This document shows positions 49,839 through 57,438 of a stretch of 64,000 bases of DNA, piece after piece. The first letter of the stretch is position 1, and each line of letters begins with the position of its first letter. A program made the position numbers and the translations under genes. The DNA is taken from positions 1 to 64,000 of the forward strand of contig JAKASI010000002.1 in assembly GCA_021828185.1 (NCBI GenBank). Direction: 5' to 3'. Under the pieces are notes generated by a model. The model worked only from the letters and a program-made list of their open reading frames with translations, had not been told where the DNA came from and made no database searches. This DNA is from an archaeon (GTDB taxonomy: Archaea > Thermoproteota > Nitrososphaeria > Nitrososphaerales > UBA183).

Positions 49839-50621
49839 CTACCCTATGTACCCGGGCCTCTGTTCGCGCCCCGTCTGAGGGGCGGCCTCCTTCGATTGCT
49901 CGGCCATGGCCTGGAGCTGGCTGATGACCTTCTTGGTCTCCTCCGCCTTCTCCTTGAGCTTCGAGGTGTCTATGGGGAGCCCCATGACCTTGGAAAGGAG
50001 CTCGAGGACCGCCCTTGATGCCCCGGCGTCCACCACGTACCCGGACGTCTCTCCCAGGAGGCACGCCCCCTCCAGCCCCCTCAGCGCGGCCACCCCGATC
50101 AGTATGCCGTTCATCCCGCTGATCCCGCCGTCCTTCATCAGGGTCGCCCCGTTCTCCGTGAGGGAGTCGAGAACGGCGCGCGACGTCCCCGCCCCGTAGA
50201 CCTTCGGCGAGTTCGAGAACGACCCGGTTATGTAGGCCGCGAGGGTGTAGACCTTCTTCACCCCGCACTTCTTGGCGAACTTCACGACCGCGTCTGAAAG
50301 CTCGTATTCTCCCTCGGCCGTCGTCGGCTGGGCGTCGGCGGTAAACACGAAGAAGCTCTTCCCTCTCTTCCCTGCGACGAAATACAGCTCCCCTCTGGGC
50401 GGGTCGGCGGTCCCGTCCTCCTTCACGCTGACCTGGGGCGGGAAGGTCGGGCTCGAGTACTCCGCGACCCTCTTCGACCTGAACGAGCTCACAAGATGGT
50501 CGGCTGCGAGCTTCCCCACGTATCCGCTCCCCGGAAGGCCGCAAACCAGGACCGCGTCCTCCGACTCCGGGACTTCTATGACCTTCTCCGAGACGACAGG
50601 CGCCCTGTCCCCCCCGCTCAT
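49839..50621 (-). CDS. PAC2-family proteasome assembly chaperone
   Basis: A 260-residue protein. The conserved PAC2 features LVCGLPGSGYVGKLAADHLVSSF, EYSSPTFPPQ, ELSDAVVKFAKKCGVKKVYTLAAY, GGISGMNGILIG and CLLGETSGYVVDAGASRAVLELLS are all present. A charged coiled-coil tail follows from about 220. Archaeal PAC2/PbaB-like proteins help assemble the 20S core, and the proteasome beta gene lies 10 kb downstream. It overlaps the PDCD5-like gene by four bases. Confidence 0.9.
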   Translation of the reverse strand: MSGGDRAPVVSEKVIEVPESEDAVLVCGLPGSGYVGKLAADHLVSSFRSKRVAEYSSPTFPPQVSVKEDGTADPPRGELYFVAGKRGKSFFVFTADAQPTTAEGEYELSDAVVKFAKKCGVKKVYTLAAYITGSFSNSPKVYGAGTSRAVLDSLTENGATLMKDGGISGMNGILIGVAALRGLEGACLLGETSGYVVDAGASRAVLELLSKVMGLPIDTSKLKEKAEETKKVISQLQAMAEQSKEAAPQTGREQRPGYIG

Positions 50622-50989
50622 TTCTTCCTCCCCAGCTTCTCGCTCAGGTCGACCAGCTTCCCCTGGTCCATCACCTTGATCGAGGTCTTCAGCCTGAACC
50701 TCAGGCCGAGCTCCCTGAATATCGAGAGCAGCTCCCCCCCGGCGACCTTCTCGGTCAGGCGCCTGTCCCTGATCATCGCCGCCAGCTCCTTCACCAGCCT
50801 CCCGGTCTCCTCAGGGTAGAAAGAATAGGCAGCCTCCAGCACCTCGTCCCCCCGGTCGTAGAGCATCCCCTCCACCACCTGCCTGTCTGTCTTCTCCTGC
50901 TTCGCCTGCGGCGCAGCCGCCTTCAGCCTCCTCCTGATCTCCTCCAGCTTCCTCTGCTCCAGGAGCTTCAGGTCGGCGTCTTCTTCCAT
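50618..50989 (-). CDS. PDCD5-like (DUF122) DNA-binding protein
   Basis: About 123 residues from the ATG at 50989. The acidic-then-basic opening EEDADLKLLEQRKLEEIRRRL and the helical body with EETGRLVKELAAMIRD and RRLTEKVAGGELLSIFREL resemble archaeal PDCD5/TFAR19 homologues, though the C-terminal part is longer than usual. PDCD5 relatives bind DNA or chaperonins. It precedes the PAC2 gene with a four-base overlap. The family assignment is moderate. Confidence 0.6.
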   Translation of the reverse strand: MEEDADLKLLEQRKLEEIRRRLKAAAPQAKQEKTDRQVVEGMLYDRGDEVLEAAYSFYPEETGRLVKELAAMIRDRRLTEKVAGGELLSIFRELGLRFRLKTSIKVMDQGKLVDLSEKLGRKK

Positions 50990-51012
50990 GGTCTTTTCGG
51001 GCACCCGACACT

Positions 51013-52252
51013 GTGGCAATAAAACGGTTGCTGACGGCTGCGGCCGACCTCGACGGTCCGCTCCAGGGGATCAGATTGTGGGTTGAGGGTACTTTCTGGT
51101 CCCAGCGCTCACATTATCTCTGGGGCGCGTCAGGGGATGATCTGGCAGGGGAGGGGGCCGCCGACGATGGCGTCCATGAAGGGCTCCTGGCGCTTCTCCG
51201 CACCAGGGGGCTCAGCATCAAGGACCTCGACGAGTCCAGGAGGGAGGAACTGCGCGCCCTCCTCGACTGCCTCCACAACACGGAGGGGAAGTCCCCCAAC
51301 GACGTAGCGAAGCCGGTCGGGAACAAGACGAGCGGGTACACGTCCTGGGTCTGCAGGGAGTTGGGGGTGCGGAGGCGCCCCTTCGAGGAGGCGAGGCTCA
51401 AGGGGATCAGGGAGAAGCGTAGTAAGTACGAGCGGGGGCCGTTCGACGGGACGGACGAAGACAGGGCGTACCTGCTGGGGCTGAGGCATGGAGACTACTC
51501 AGCTCACAGGCCATTCGGCGGCCGCTGTGAGAGTGTCGACAAGCACGACCCGTCCCGCGATGGCGCAACCGTTCAGGTCTTTCTTCGAACCGTTCGGGCA
51601 TGTCTACCAGCACCCGAGATACCAGAAGGACACGAAGACCTACGAACGGAGTCTCTGCATAGTCCTAGACGACAGCTTCGATTTCCTCCTGGCCCCTTTT
51701 CCCGCGCAATCCGAATGGATTCTCTCGAAACCTTCGGTTGCTCGCGCTCACCTTGCGGGCCTCCTCGACGCCGAAGGGAGCATCGGAATCTACCCTATGA
51801 GATTGCTCACATCGTTGAACGTCATATACTACAATACGAATCCGAGCCTGGTGTGGTTTGTGCACAAAGCAATCAAATCGTTGGGGTTCAGACCTCTTGA
51901 GCCCTACCTTGACAAGAAGAAGGGCTTCCGTTCCCCCGGCTGCCAAATCGAAATGAAGGAGGACTAGTGGCGAGTGATGACTGCAAGGTTCGTGGAAGGT
52001 CAGGAGTCTCTGAGGAGCCTGCCGCCAAGGCGCGTAGAGAAGGTCGAGAAGAAGGGTCTGGCGATCAGTCTAGAACTTGGCCAGCCCTGGAGGGTCACCG
52101 GGCCGAAGGCCGAGTCAGTCAGAATGAGCATCGCGGCGGCTCGGGATGCTTTTGTCGAAGCCCAGCGGTTGTTCTTGGCGAATCCACGCCACAAGGCGCA
52201 GGATGCTCTGGTTTCGGCCTCTGTTGCTTCGGATGATCCTATGGCTGAGTGA
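51013..52252 (+). pseudogene. LAGLIDADG homing endonuclease, decayed
   Basis: Frames together encode one protein of about 410 residues. A DNA-binding N-terminal part (SPNDVAKPVGNKTSGYTSWV) is followed by a first LAGLIDADG-like helix AYLLGLRHGDYS. Near 51525 the frame changes, then continues FRSFFEPFGHVYQHPRY. The second motif is HLAGLLDAEGSIGIYP, followed by NTNPSLVWFVHKAIKSLGF. At 51965 an in-frame TAG interrupts KED-WRVMTARFVEG, where the family would have tyrosine, and coding sequence goes on to 52252. One frameshift and one nonsense codon mark a decayed gene. It lies between convergent and divergent housekeeping genes and is a free-standing mobile endonuclease remnant. The start is uncertain. 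Confidence 0.75.
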
Positions 52253-52667
52253 TCTTGATTGCCTGGGTCGGGCAGCTCGTCTCACAGGCCATGCAGAAGA
52301 TGCAGTCCATCTCCCTGATGGGCTCCGACTTGTCCGTCCTGTACTGCTTCCATTCGTCGCCCCCGTTCTCGAGGACCTTGTCCTTCCCGGTCCCGGCCTG
52401 TCCTGGGTTGAGGAGCCATTCGAAGACGAACACCGGGCAGACGTCCATGCAGACTCCGTCGGCGGTGCACGCCTCCCAGTCGACCGCGACCTGGCTTCCG
52501 TGGATCCCGTTGGTGGTCGGGTAGGGGGTCCCGTCCCCGCTCGTCCTGGCAGTCCCGGCAGCTCTGACCTTGTGGCCGTTGTGCTCCCCGGTCACCGGGT
52601 ACTGGTCCGCCTTCGAGAGGAAGTTCGGGTCTATCGGTGTTGTCTTGTAGTCTACTTCACGAGTCAT
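52239..52667 (-). CDS. Zinc-containing seven-iron/dicluster ferredoxin
   Basis: About 142 residues from the ATG at 52667, close after the TATA box CTTATAAC (52698-52705). The N-terminal extension holds GEHNGHK and GIHGSQVAVDW, whose three histidines match the zinc ligands of Sulfolobus-type ferredoxin. Cluster motifs are CTADGVCMDVCP, in which one cysteine is replaced by aspartate so that a [3Fe-4S] or labile cluster is likely, and CIFCMACETSCP. A 25-residue loop between them is longer than in Sulfolobus. It is a probable general electron carrier for 2-oxoacid oxidoreductases. Its 3' end overlaps the decayed endonuclease. Confidence 0.93.
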   Translation of the reverse strand: MTREVDYKTTPIDPNFLSKADQYPVTGEHNGHKVRAAGTARTSGDGTPYPTTNGIHGSQVAVDWEACTADGVCMDVCPVFVFEWLLNPGQAGTGKDKVLENGGDEWKQYRTDKSEPIREMDCIFCMACETSCPTQAIKITQP

Positions 52668-52698
52668 GCCTGTCGAATTGTCGTCCCGGGTGAGGGAG

Positions 52699-53415
52699 TT
52701 ATAAGCTAAGCGCCGAATTCGATGACTGGCCGCTCCCCAGGATCTCGAAGCTTCCGTCGGACCCAACTCTGTAGACTGTTATGGGCTTGAACGTGAAGAT
52801 CCCCACCTCTGCCACTCCGGGGGTGGACCTGACCTTCATCTCCAGCTCCCGCGGGTCCTCCACCGGCTCGAACATGGTGTCGAGGATGATGTTCCCGTTC
52901 TCCGTGAAGTAGGGGTACCCCTTCGGGAGGAGCCTCTCGTCAGGCACCCCTCCCAGCATCGACAGCTTCACCTTGGCGCTCTCCCTCGCCATGGGGACGA
53001 CCTCCACCGGGACCCTGACCCCGTTCTCGCAGAGCCTCTTCACGAACTTGTTCTCCGCTGCCACCACGGCGATGCTCTTCGCGCTCCCCATGACCACCTT
53101 CTCTCTGAGGAGGGCGCCCCCTCCTCCCTTGATCATGTTCAGCTCCCTGTCCACCTGGTCGGCCCCGTCTATGACCAGGTCGACCGACCCCCGGAAGGGG
53201 ACGAGGCTGATCCCGCACCTCGAAGCGACCAGCTCGATCTGCGTCGACGTGGGGACCCCGCTGATCCCCTTCGCCTTCGCCATCACGAGGGGGGAGAGCT
53301 CCTCCAGGAGTGCGGCGACCGTGGACCCGCTCCCGAGGCCCAGGGTGGTCCCCGGCCCGATGCTCTTCGCGATGTCCTTCGCGACCGCTTTCAGAGCATC
53401 TCTGAGCCGGTCCAT
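52699..53415 (-). CDS. rpiA: Ribose-5-phosphate isomerase A
   Basis: A 238-residue enzyme interconverting ribose 5-phosphate and ribulose 5-phosphate. GLGSGSTVAALLEEL, the VIDGADQVDRELNMIKGGGGALLREK active-site stretch and KYxx-like VVAAENKFVKRLCEN match the family, and the catalytic glutamate and lysine are kept. It supplies the PdxS substrate and nucleotide synthesis. It shares one base with the coiled-coil protein gene upstream, and its 3' end holds the ferredoxin promoter. Confidence 0.95.
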   Translation of the reverse strand: MDRLRDALKAVAKDIAKSIGPGTTLGLGSGSTVAALLEELSPLVMAKAKGISGVPTSTQIELVASRCGISLVPFRGSVDLVIDGADQVDRELNMIKGGGGALLREKVVMGSAKSIAVVAAENKFVKRLCENGVRVPVEVVPMARESAKVKLSMLGGVPDERLLPKGYPYFTENGNIILDTMFEPVEDPRELEMKVRSTPGVAEVGIFTFKPITVYRVGSDGSFEILGSGQSSNSALSL

Positions 53416-54077
53416 CAGTTTTCCTGCTGCTTCTTCTCTATGTCTATCTGTTCGAGCCTGGTCAAAGCGTCCATCACTTCGTCCCTGATCTGCTTCACCC
53501 TCTTCTCCGACTCGCTCATCTCCGGCCTCGCCCTCCGCTCGACCACCCTCTCGAGGTCTGTGGCCTTCTCCACCCTGGGGGCGGCCTCCTTCTTCTCGGG
53601 TGGCTGAGCGGTCACTCCAAGCCTCTGCTTCGCCGCGTCCAGGCGGGCCTCGATGTTCTGTATCTTGCTCTCGAAGAGCGTCACCAGCTCCCCCCGGAGC
53701 CCTTCGAGCTCGCCCACTTCCACCACGAGCTCCACGTCCTTCAGCTTGGACTGCAGGTCCTTGATCTGGTCGCTGTAGCGCTTCGAGATCATCTCCCTCT
53801 CCTCCCGGGTTATCCTCCCCTCGTTCTCTGCCTCGTAGAGCTTCATCATGGCCGACGAGAGCAGATCCCTCTCCACCATGATGGTGCGCATCTCCCTCCT
53901 GGAGCGTTCAAGGCCCGCCGAGGTGACGGTGGCCTCCGCCGACCTCGTCCCAGGGTCCGCGCGGGCGACGGCGGCCTTCTTCTCCCCGGGCCTGCGGTAG
54001 AACACAGCGTACGAAGTAATGCCTCCTAGGCCGATTCCCACGACTCCGGCGACGACCACAGTCAGCAGATCGACCAT
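53415..54077 (-). CDS. Membrane-anchored coiled-coil protein
   Basis: A 220-residue protein with one N-terminal membrane helix (about 5-26) and then mainly charged helices with heptad patterns (about 55-150 and 170-215). There is no enzymatic motif. It overlaps the rpiA start by one base. It could be a structural or scaffold protein at the inner face of the membrane; nothing more can be said. Confidence 0.6.
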   Translation of the reverse strand: MVDLLTVVVAGVVGIGLGGITSYAVFYRRPGEKKAAVARADPGTRSAEATVTSAGLERSRREMRTIMVERDLLSSAMMKLYEAENEGRITREEREMISKRYSDQIKDLQSKLKDVELVVEVGELEGLRGELVTLFESKIQNIEARLDAAKQRLGVTAQPPEKKEAAPRVEKATDLERVVERRARPEMSESEKRVKQIRDEVMDALTRLEQIDIEKKQQEN

Positions 54078-54255
54078 GAAGGTGTTTCCTTGCGCGTGCT
54101 ACTGCGCGGTTGGTATAAAGCGGTTCTGGGAAGTCTTCAGTTGACGGAAGTCAAGACCGGCATTAAGTTTCGGCGAGCCCTCCCCAGACAGGTCGTAGCA
54201 ACTCGGCTCTGTCTTTGTAGCCCTCGGAAGCACCCGGGGGGCAGATGCGCGTTCA

Positions 54256-54816
54256 TTGGTGTCTGTGAAGGCCGCCAAGTCGACCAGATCCCGCTACAGG
54301 GCGACACCCCAGACGACGGAACTCCTCCAGACCTTTCGGATGATGGTCAATCTCGCCAAACACATCGTCACCAAGGCCAAGGTGAACCATGAGGGAATCG
54401 TCCTCGAGAAGCTGAAGGGGACTCGCTGCAAGAGCAGGAAGGGGGATAACGATGGCCCCGCAAAGAGGCGCAGGTTCGCCCTCTGGCCGTTCAGAGAGCT
54501 TCAGGGGTTCATCGAGTACAAGTCCCGATGGGAAGGAGTGCCATTCGAGTACGTCTCGGCTGCGTGGACCTCACAAACTTGCCACATCTGCGGTTTCATC
54601 AACCGGAAGCTGAAGGTGACCGAAAGGGAGTGGCTGTGCCCTTGTGGTGCCACCCTCGACCGCGACCTCAACGCCGCCGTCAACATCGAGCGCCGCGGGA
54701 CAATGCCATGTCTGGGTGAGGTTCGCCCAGGAGCGCAGGGCACAGACGAAGCCGTGAAGGGGAACCCGACGACGCTTGTAATCCTCCGAGCAGAAGCCCT
54801 GAAGGGAGGAGAGTAG
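54256..54816 (+). pseudogene. TnpB (IS200/IS605) C-terminal fragment
   Basis: The last 150 residues match TnpB: RuvC-II (HEGIVLEKLKG) with its catalytic glutamate, RELQGFIEYKSRWEGVPFEY, TSQTCHICG and CPCG as the zinc-ribbon pairs, and DRDLNAAVNIERRG with the RuvC-III aspartate. The N-terminal half, including RuvC-I, is missing, and the first 35 residues from the TTG at 54256 do not resemble TnpB, so no active guide-dependent nuclease is expected. No TnpA or clear terminal repeat is visible. It is an insertion remnant between two housekeeping operons. Confidence 0.85.
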
Positions 54817-54886
54817 GTTGTCGGGCCACCGAAGATTCCCAGAACCTATGGAGCCGATTCGGCTCTTCGGCCGGCGGGGTAGGCGT

Positions 54887-55117
54887 CTAGTCTGGAGGCG
54901 GGGAGATCATGATTATGTTGTCCCCCCTTACTATGAGCGTCCCCAGCGTCGTCGACTGTCCGTCCTCCGAGACCTCTTCGGCCCTCTCCAGAGCGAGGTT
55001 CATGTGCTGGTCGAACCCCTGCAGGTTCCCCCTGATCACCTTCCCTCCTTTCAGCTTGATGAGGACGACCTTCCCCATGCTGGTCTCGAGCTCCTTGACG
55101 GCCATGTCGACGGACAA
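54887..55117 (-). CDS. Sm-like (LSm) RNA-binding protein
   Basis: A 76-residue Sm fold. Sm1 is GKVVLIKLKGGKVIRGNLQGFDQHMNLAL with the conserved aspartate and asparagine of the uridine-binding pocket, and Sm2 is LGTLIVRGDNIIMI. Archaeal Sm1-type proteins form heptameric rings on RNA. The TATA box (minus strand CTTAAATAAATG around 55147-55158) lies about 30 bases upstream, so the message is probably leaderless. Divergent from the PUA-domain gene. Confidence 0.95.
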   Translation of the reverse strand: MSVDMAVKELETSMGKVVLIKLKGGKVIRGNLQGFDQHMNLALERAEEVSEDGQSTTLGTLIVRGDNIIMISPPPD

Positions 55118-55149
55118 GTTCTTCCCTTGTGTCGGCCGTCCGGATTCAT

Positions 55150-55157
55150 TTATTTAA
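55150..55157 (-). promoter_or_regulatory. TATA box of the Sm gene, overlapping the PUA gene start region
   Basis: The minus strand reads TTAAATAA, about 33 bases before the Sm ATG at 55117. On the plus strand the same bases lead straight into the AAGGAG site of the PUA gene, so the two genes share a very compact divergent control region. Confidence 0.55.
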
Positions 55158-55164
55158 GGAGTCA

Positions 55165-55659
55165 TTGTTGTCGACTCGGTTGAAGAAGTGGGTCCTCTCC
55201 CGCCGCGACTCCACGGATATGATATCGAAGATCGAGTCCGCCCTCGGCCTCTCCCTGAACCTCCCGAAGTCGGCCCAGGCTGAGTGCGCCGAGCCGGAGG
55301 AGGGGGCGGTGTTCGTCGGGCTCGACGGGTACGAGTTCGTCCAGTCGGGGGACGCGTTCTTCCCGTTCCTCGGGTCGGCCGCGGCCCTGGGGCTCTTCCC
55401 CTCGGCCATCGTCGACGAAGGGGCGATCAGGTTCCTCCTGAACGGAGCCGACGTCATGCGCCCGGGGATACGGAAGCTGGACGACTGGGGGGCGGCAGGG
55501 AGGATGGTGGTCGTGAAGGAAGAGAAGAAGGGGAGGGCCATCGCCGTCGGGACCTCCATGGTCTCCAGCGCCGAGGCCCAGGGGATGGCGAAGGGGGGGT
55601 GCATACGGAACCTCCACCACGTGGGGGACAGGTTCTGGAGCCTGCACAGGTCGCTCTAG
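55165..55659 (+). CDS. PUA-domain RNA-binding protein (MCT-1/Tma20-like)
   Basis: About 164 residues from a TTG at 55165 (an adjacent TTG at 55168 is equally possible), preceded by AAGGAG. The N-terminal 85 residues form a pre-PUA domain. The PUA domain begins near AIVDEGAIRFLLNGADVMRPGI, followed by VVVKEEKKGRAIAVGTSMVSSAE and a GCIRNLHHVGDRFW end, as in archaeal MCT-1/DENR-related proteins. It may act in tRNA modification or translation initiation. Confidence 0.85.
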   Translation: MLSTRLKKWVLSRRDSTDMISKIESALGLSLNLPKSAQAECAEPEEGAVFVGLDGYEFVQSGDAFFPFLGSAAALGLFPSAIVDEGAIRFLLNGADVMRPGIRKLDDWGAAGRMVVVKEEKKGRAIAVGTSMVSSAEAQGMAKGGCIRNLHHVGDRFWSLHRSL

Positions 55660-55781
55660 CAGGGAACAGTTTCGCGGACCCCTCTCCTTATATGCTGAGA
55701 ACGAAATTCGTGAACTCTGAACAAAACTCTACAACAGAGTCTAACTAATTCAGACGCTCGATATGTATTGGAGGCCCGCCT

Positions 55782-56120
55782 ATGCTTAATAATGACCGCG
55801 GGTCGAGGAGAAACAACAGCCAAATGTCCGGAGTGATGCAGGAGAGGAAGCTGGAAGGGAAGAGCAAGGAGATCCTTCTGAAGGCTCTCGCCCTCCGGAG
55901 CATCGAGGACATCCCCAAGATTCAGGAGGACGTCACCAACAAGACGATAGTGATCCTCAAGGTGACTCCGCTCGCCCAGAAGAGCCTCGAGGAGTTGAAG
56001 TCGTCCGTGGAGCAGCTCTACGAGTTCGCGACCTCCGTGGGCGGGGACATCGCCAGGCTGGGGGACGAGAGGGTCGTGATCACTCCCCCGGGCGTACGGA
56101 TCTGGCGCGGGCTCCAGTAG
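55782..56120 (+). CDS. sepF: SepF cell-division protein
   Basis: A 112-residue protein with an N-terminal basic leader and the SepF core LRSIEDIPKIQEDVTNKTIVILKVTPL, then YEFATSVGGDIARLGDERVVITPPGVRIW. Archaeal SepF anchors FtsZ to the membrane, so the organism probably divides with FtsZ. The usual amphipathic membrane-binding helix at the very N terminus is not obvious in this start, which could mean a later or earlier initiation site. The promoter region includes CCTTATATG around 55685. Confidence 0.88.
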   Translation: MLNNDRGSRRNNSQMSGVMQERKLEGKSKEILLKALALRSIEDIPKIQEDVTNKTIVILKVTPLAQKSLEELKSSVEQLYEFATSVGGDIARLGDERVVITPPGVRIWRGLQ

Positions 56121-56133
56121 AGCCGGCTGCCGT

Positions 56134-56658
56134 TCAGCGCAGCGTCTTCCGCAGGACCGAAAGCGCCACTCTGGTCCGACCCACTTTCTCCGTCGTCTTC
56201 CCTGCCTCCGTGAATCCGTTCTTCCTGTAGAACCCGATGGCCCTCTTGTTGAGGGCCTCAGTCCGCACAGTCATGGCCCTGAACCCGAGCCTCGCTGCCA
56301 GCGCAAAAGACTTCCGGAGCAGGCGGCTGCCAATCCCGGCGCCCGAGGCGCTCTGCAGGACGACTATCCCCGAGAGCTCCGTGGCTCCGTGTCCTTCAGT
56401 CCTCAGGCTGGCGAACCCCACGACTTCGCCCTCGGAGACGGCGACCAGCATCTTCACGTTCGGACTCGCGAGTCTTTCGGCGAGGAACTGCACCGAACTG
56501 ATCTCTTTGATGGCCCCTTCCGTCGCCCCTGTGAAGCCCAGCGCCCCCGGGCCCGCCTCTTTCCAGGCCCGCATGAAGAACCCGCCTAGGGCCTTCGCGT
56601 CGGCCATCTTCGCAGCTCTGACCTCTATTCTGCGCACCGCTGCCGGGTCCTCGGGCAT
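56134..56658 (-). CDS. GNAT-family N-acetyltransferase
   Basis: A 174-residue acetyltransferase. Motif A contains GIVVLQSASGAGIGSRLLRKSFALA, where the pyrophosphate-binding QxxGxG/A loop appears as SASGAGIG, and motif B RTEALNKRAIGFYRKNGFTEAG is clear. The substrate (amino group of a protein, tRNA or metabolite) is not deducible. It stands between SepF and a secreted protein gene, convergent with SepF. Confidence 0.85.
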   Translation of the reverse strand: MPEDPAAVRRIEVRAAKMADAKALGGFFMRAWKEAGPGALGFTGATEGAIKEISSVQFLAERLASPNVKMLVAVSEGEVVGFASLRTEGHGATELSGIVVLQSASGAGIGSRLLRKSFALAARLGFRAMTVRTEALNKRAIGFYRKNGFTEAGKTTEKVGRTRVALSVLRKTLR

Positions 56659-56826
56659 CCGGACGGACCTTGGTTCGAGGCCCCTTAAGGGGAGTTCCAG
56701 TCCAAGTCTGGGACCGGACGCCGAGCATCCCCTCTTCAGCAGACCCTCATTGCAGACGACCTTGACATCGACAAGAGGGGTCGGCCGGACTGAGTCGGCG
56801 ACTTCGGCGGTGTTGGATGGGTACTT

Positions 56827-57351
56827 TCATTCACCGACCAGGAGGAGGAGGCTGTTCGGAGGGGCATGAGTTGTGACCCGTTCTATCCCCACAGTAGGAC
56901 TCGAACCAGCAATGAAGTGGACGTGGTTAGGTTCCTTCCGGCTGTCGTATGTCATGGCTCCCCCGATGGTCGTGGCGTTGTTGAAGTATTCCACCTTCCC
57001 GTTGGGAAGAACGACCTGAATCTGTGGAAGATTCCCCTGGCAAAACTCCGCCCCACAAGTCCCGCCGGGACAAGGGACTCCAATGAAGGTCACCTTCGCG
57101 CAAGCTTGGCCTGCTCCTCCGGTGGGCGGGGGCGGTGTGGCGTGGTTGCACGGATAACTGAAATTGAACGTAAAGCCGCTCAGTAGGGTTGTTGTGAGGT
57201 CGTCCGTGAGGGTTACGTTCATCTCCCAGTGTCTCGTCCCATTGACGACGACGCTGGGAGTCGGACTTCCCGCGCCCTTGGCTATGAACAGCACAGCTGC
57301 GGCCGCAGCGACGACGGACGACTGGAAAGAAGGCAAGGTCGCGCCCTTCAT
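56827..57351 (-). CDS. Secreted hypothetical protein
   Basis: About 174 residues from the ATG at 57351. The N-terminal hydrophobic stretch SSVVAAAAAVLFIAKG looks like a signal or membrane anchor. The exterior part has several N-x-S/T sequons and four cysteines (one early, CPGGTCG, and FCQGN), suggesting disulfides. No family is recognised. It ends in a hydrophobic LLLLVGE tail. Probably exported; function unknown. Confidence 0.5.
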   Translation of the reverse strand: MKGATLPSFQSSVVAAAAAVLFIAKGAGSPTPSVVVNGTRHWEMNVTLTDDLTTTLLSGFTFNFSYPCNHATPPPPTGGAGQACAKVTFIGVPCPGGTCGAEFCQGNLPQIQVVLPNGKVEYFNNATTIGGAMTYDSRKEPNHVHFIAGSSPTVGIERVTTHAPPNSLLLLVGE

Positions 57352-57438
57352 GTCCTTCGCCTCTTTTCTGAGCGCCGGATGCACGCCTAGTCTCTGGAAC
57401 GGCTCGGCGGCTTCGGCATCGGACAGAACAGGCTGCCG

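Noticed and set aside
51965..51967. TAG in the LAGLIDADG gene as a pyrrolysine codon
   Set aside because: Pyrrolysine machinery is not visible and the same gene carries a frameshift, so simple decay explains it better.
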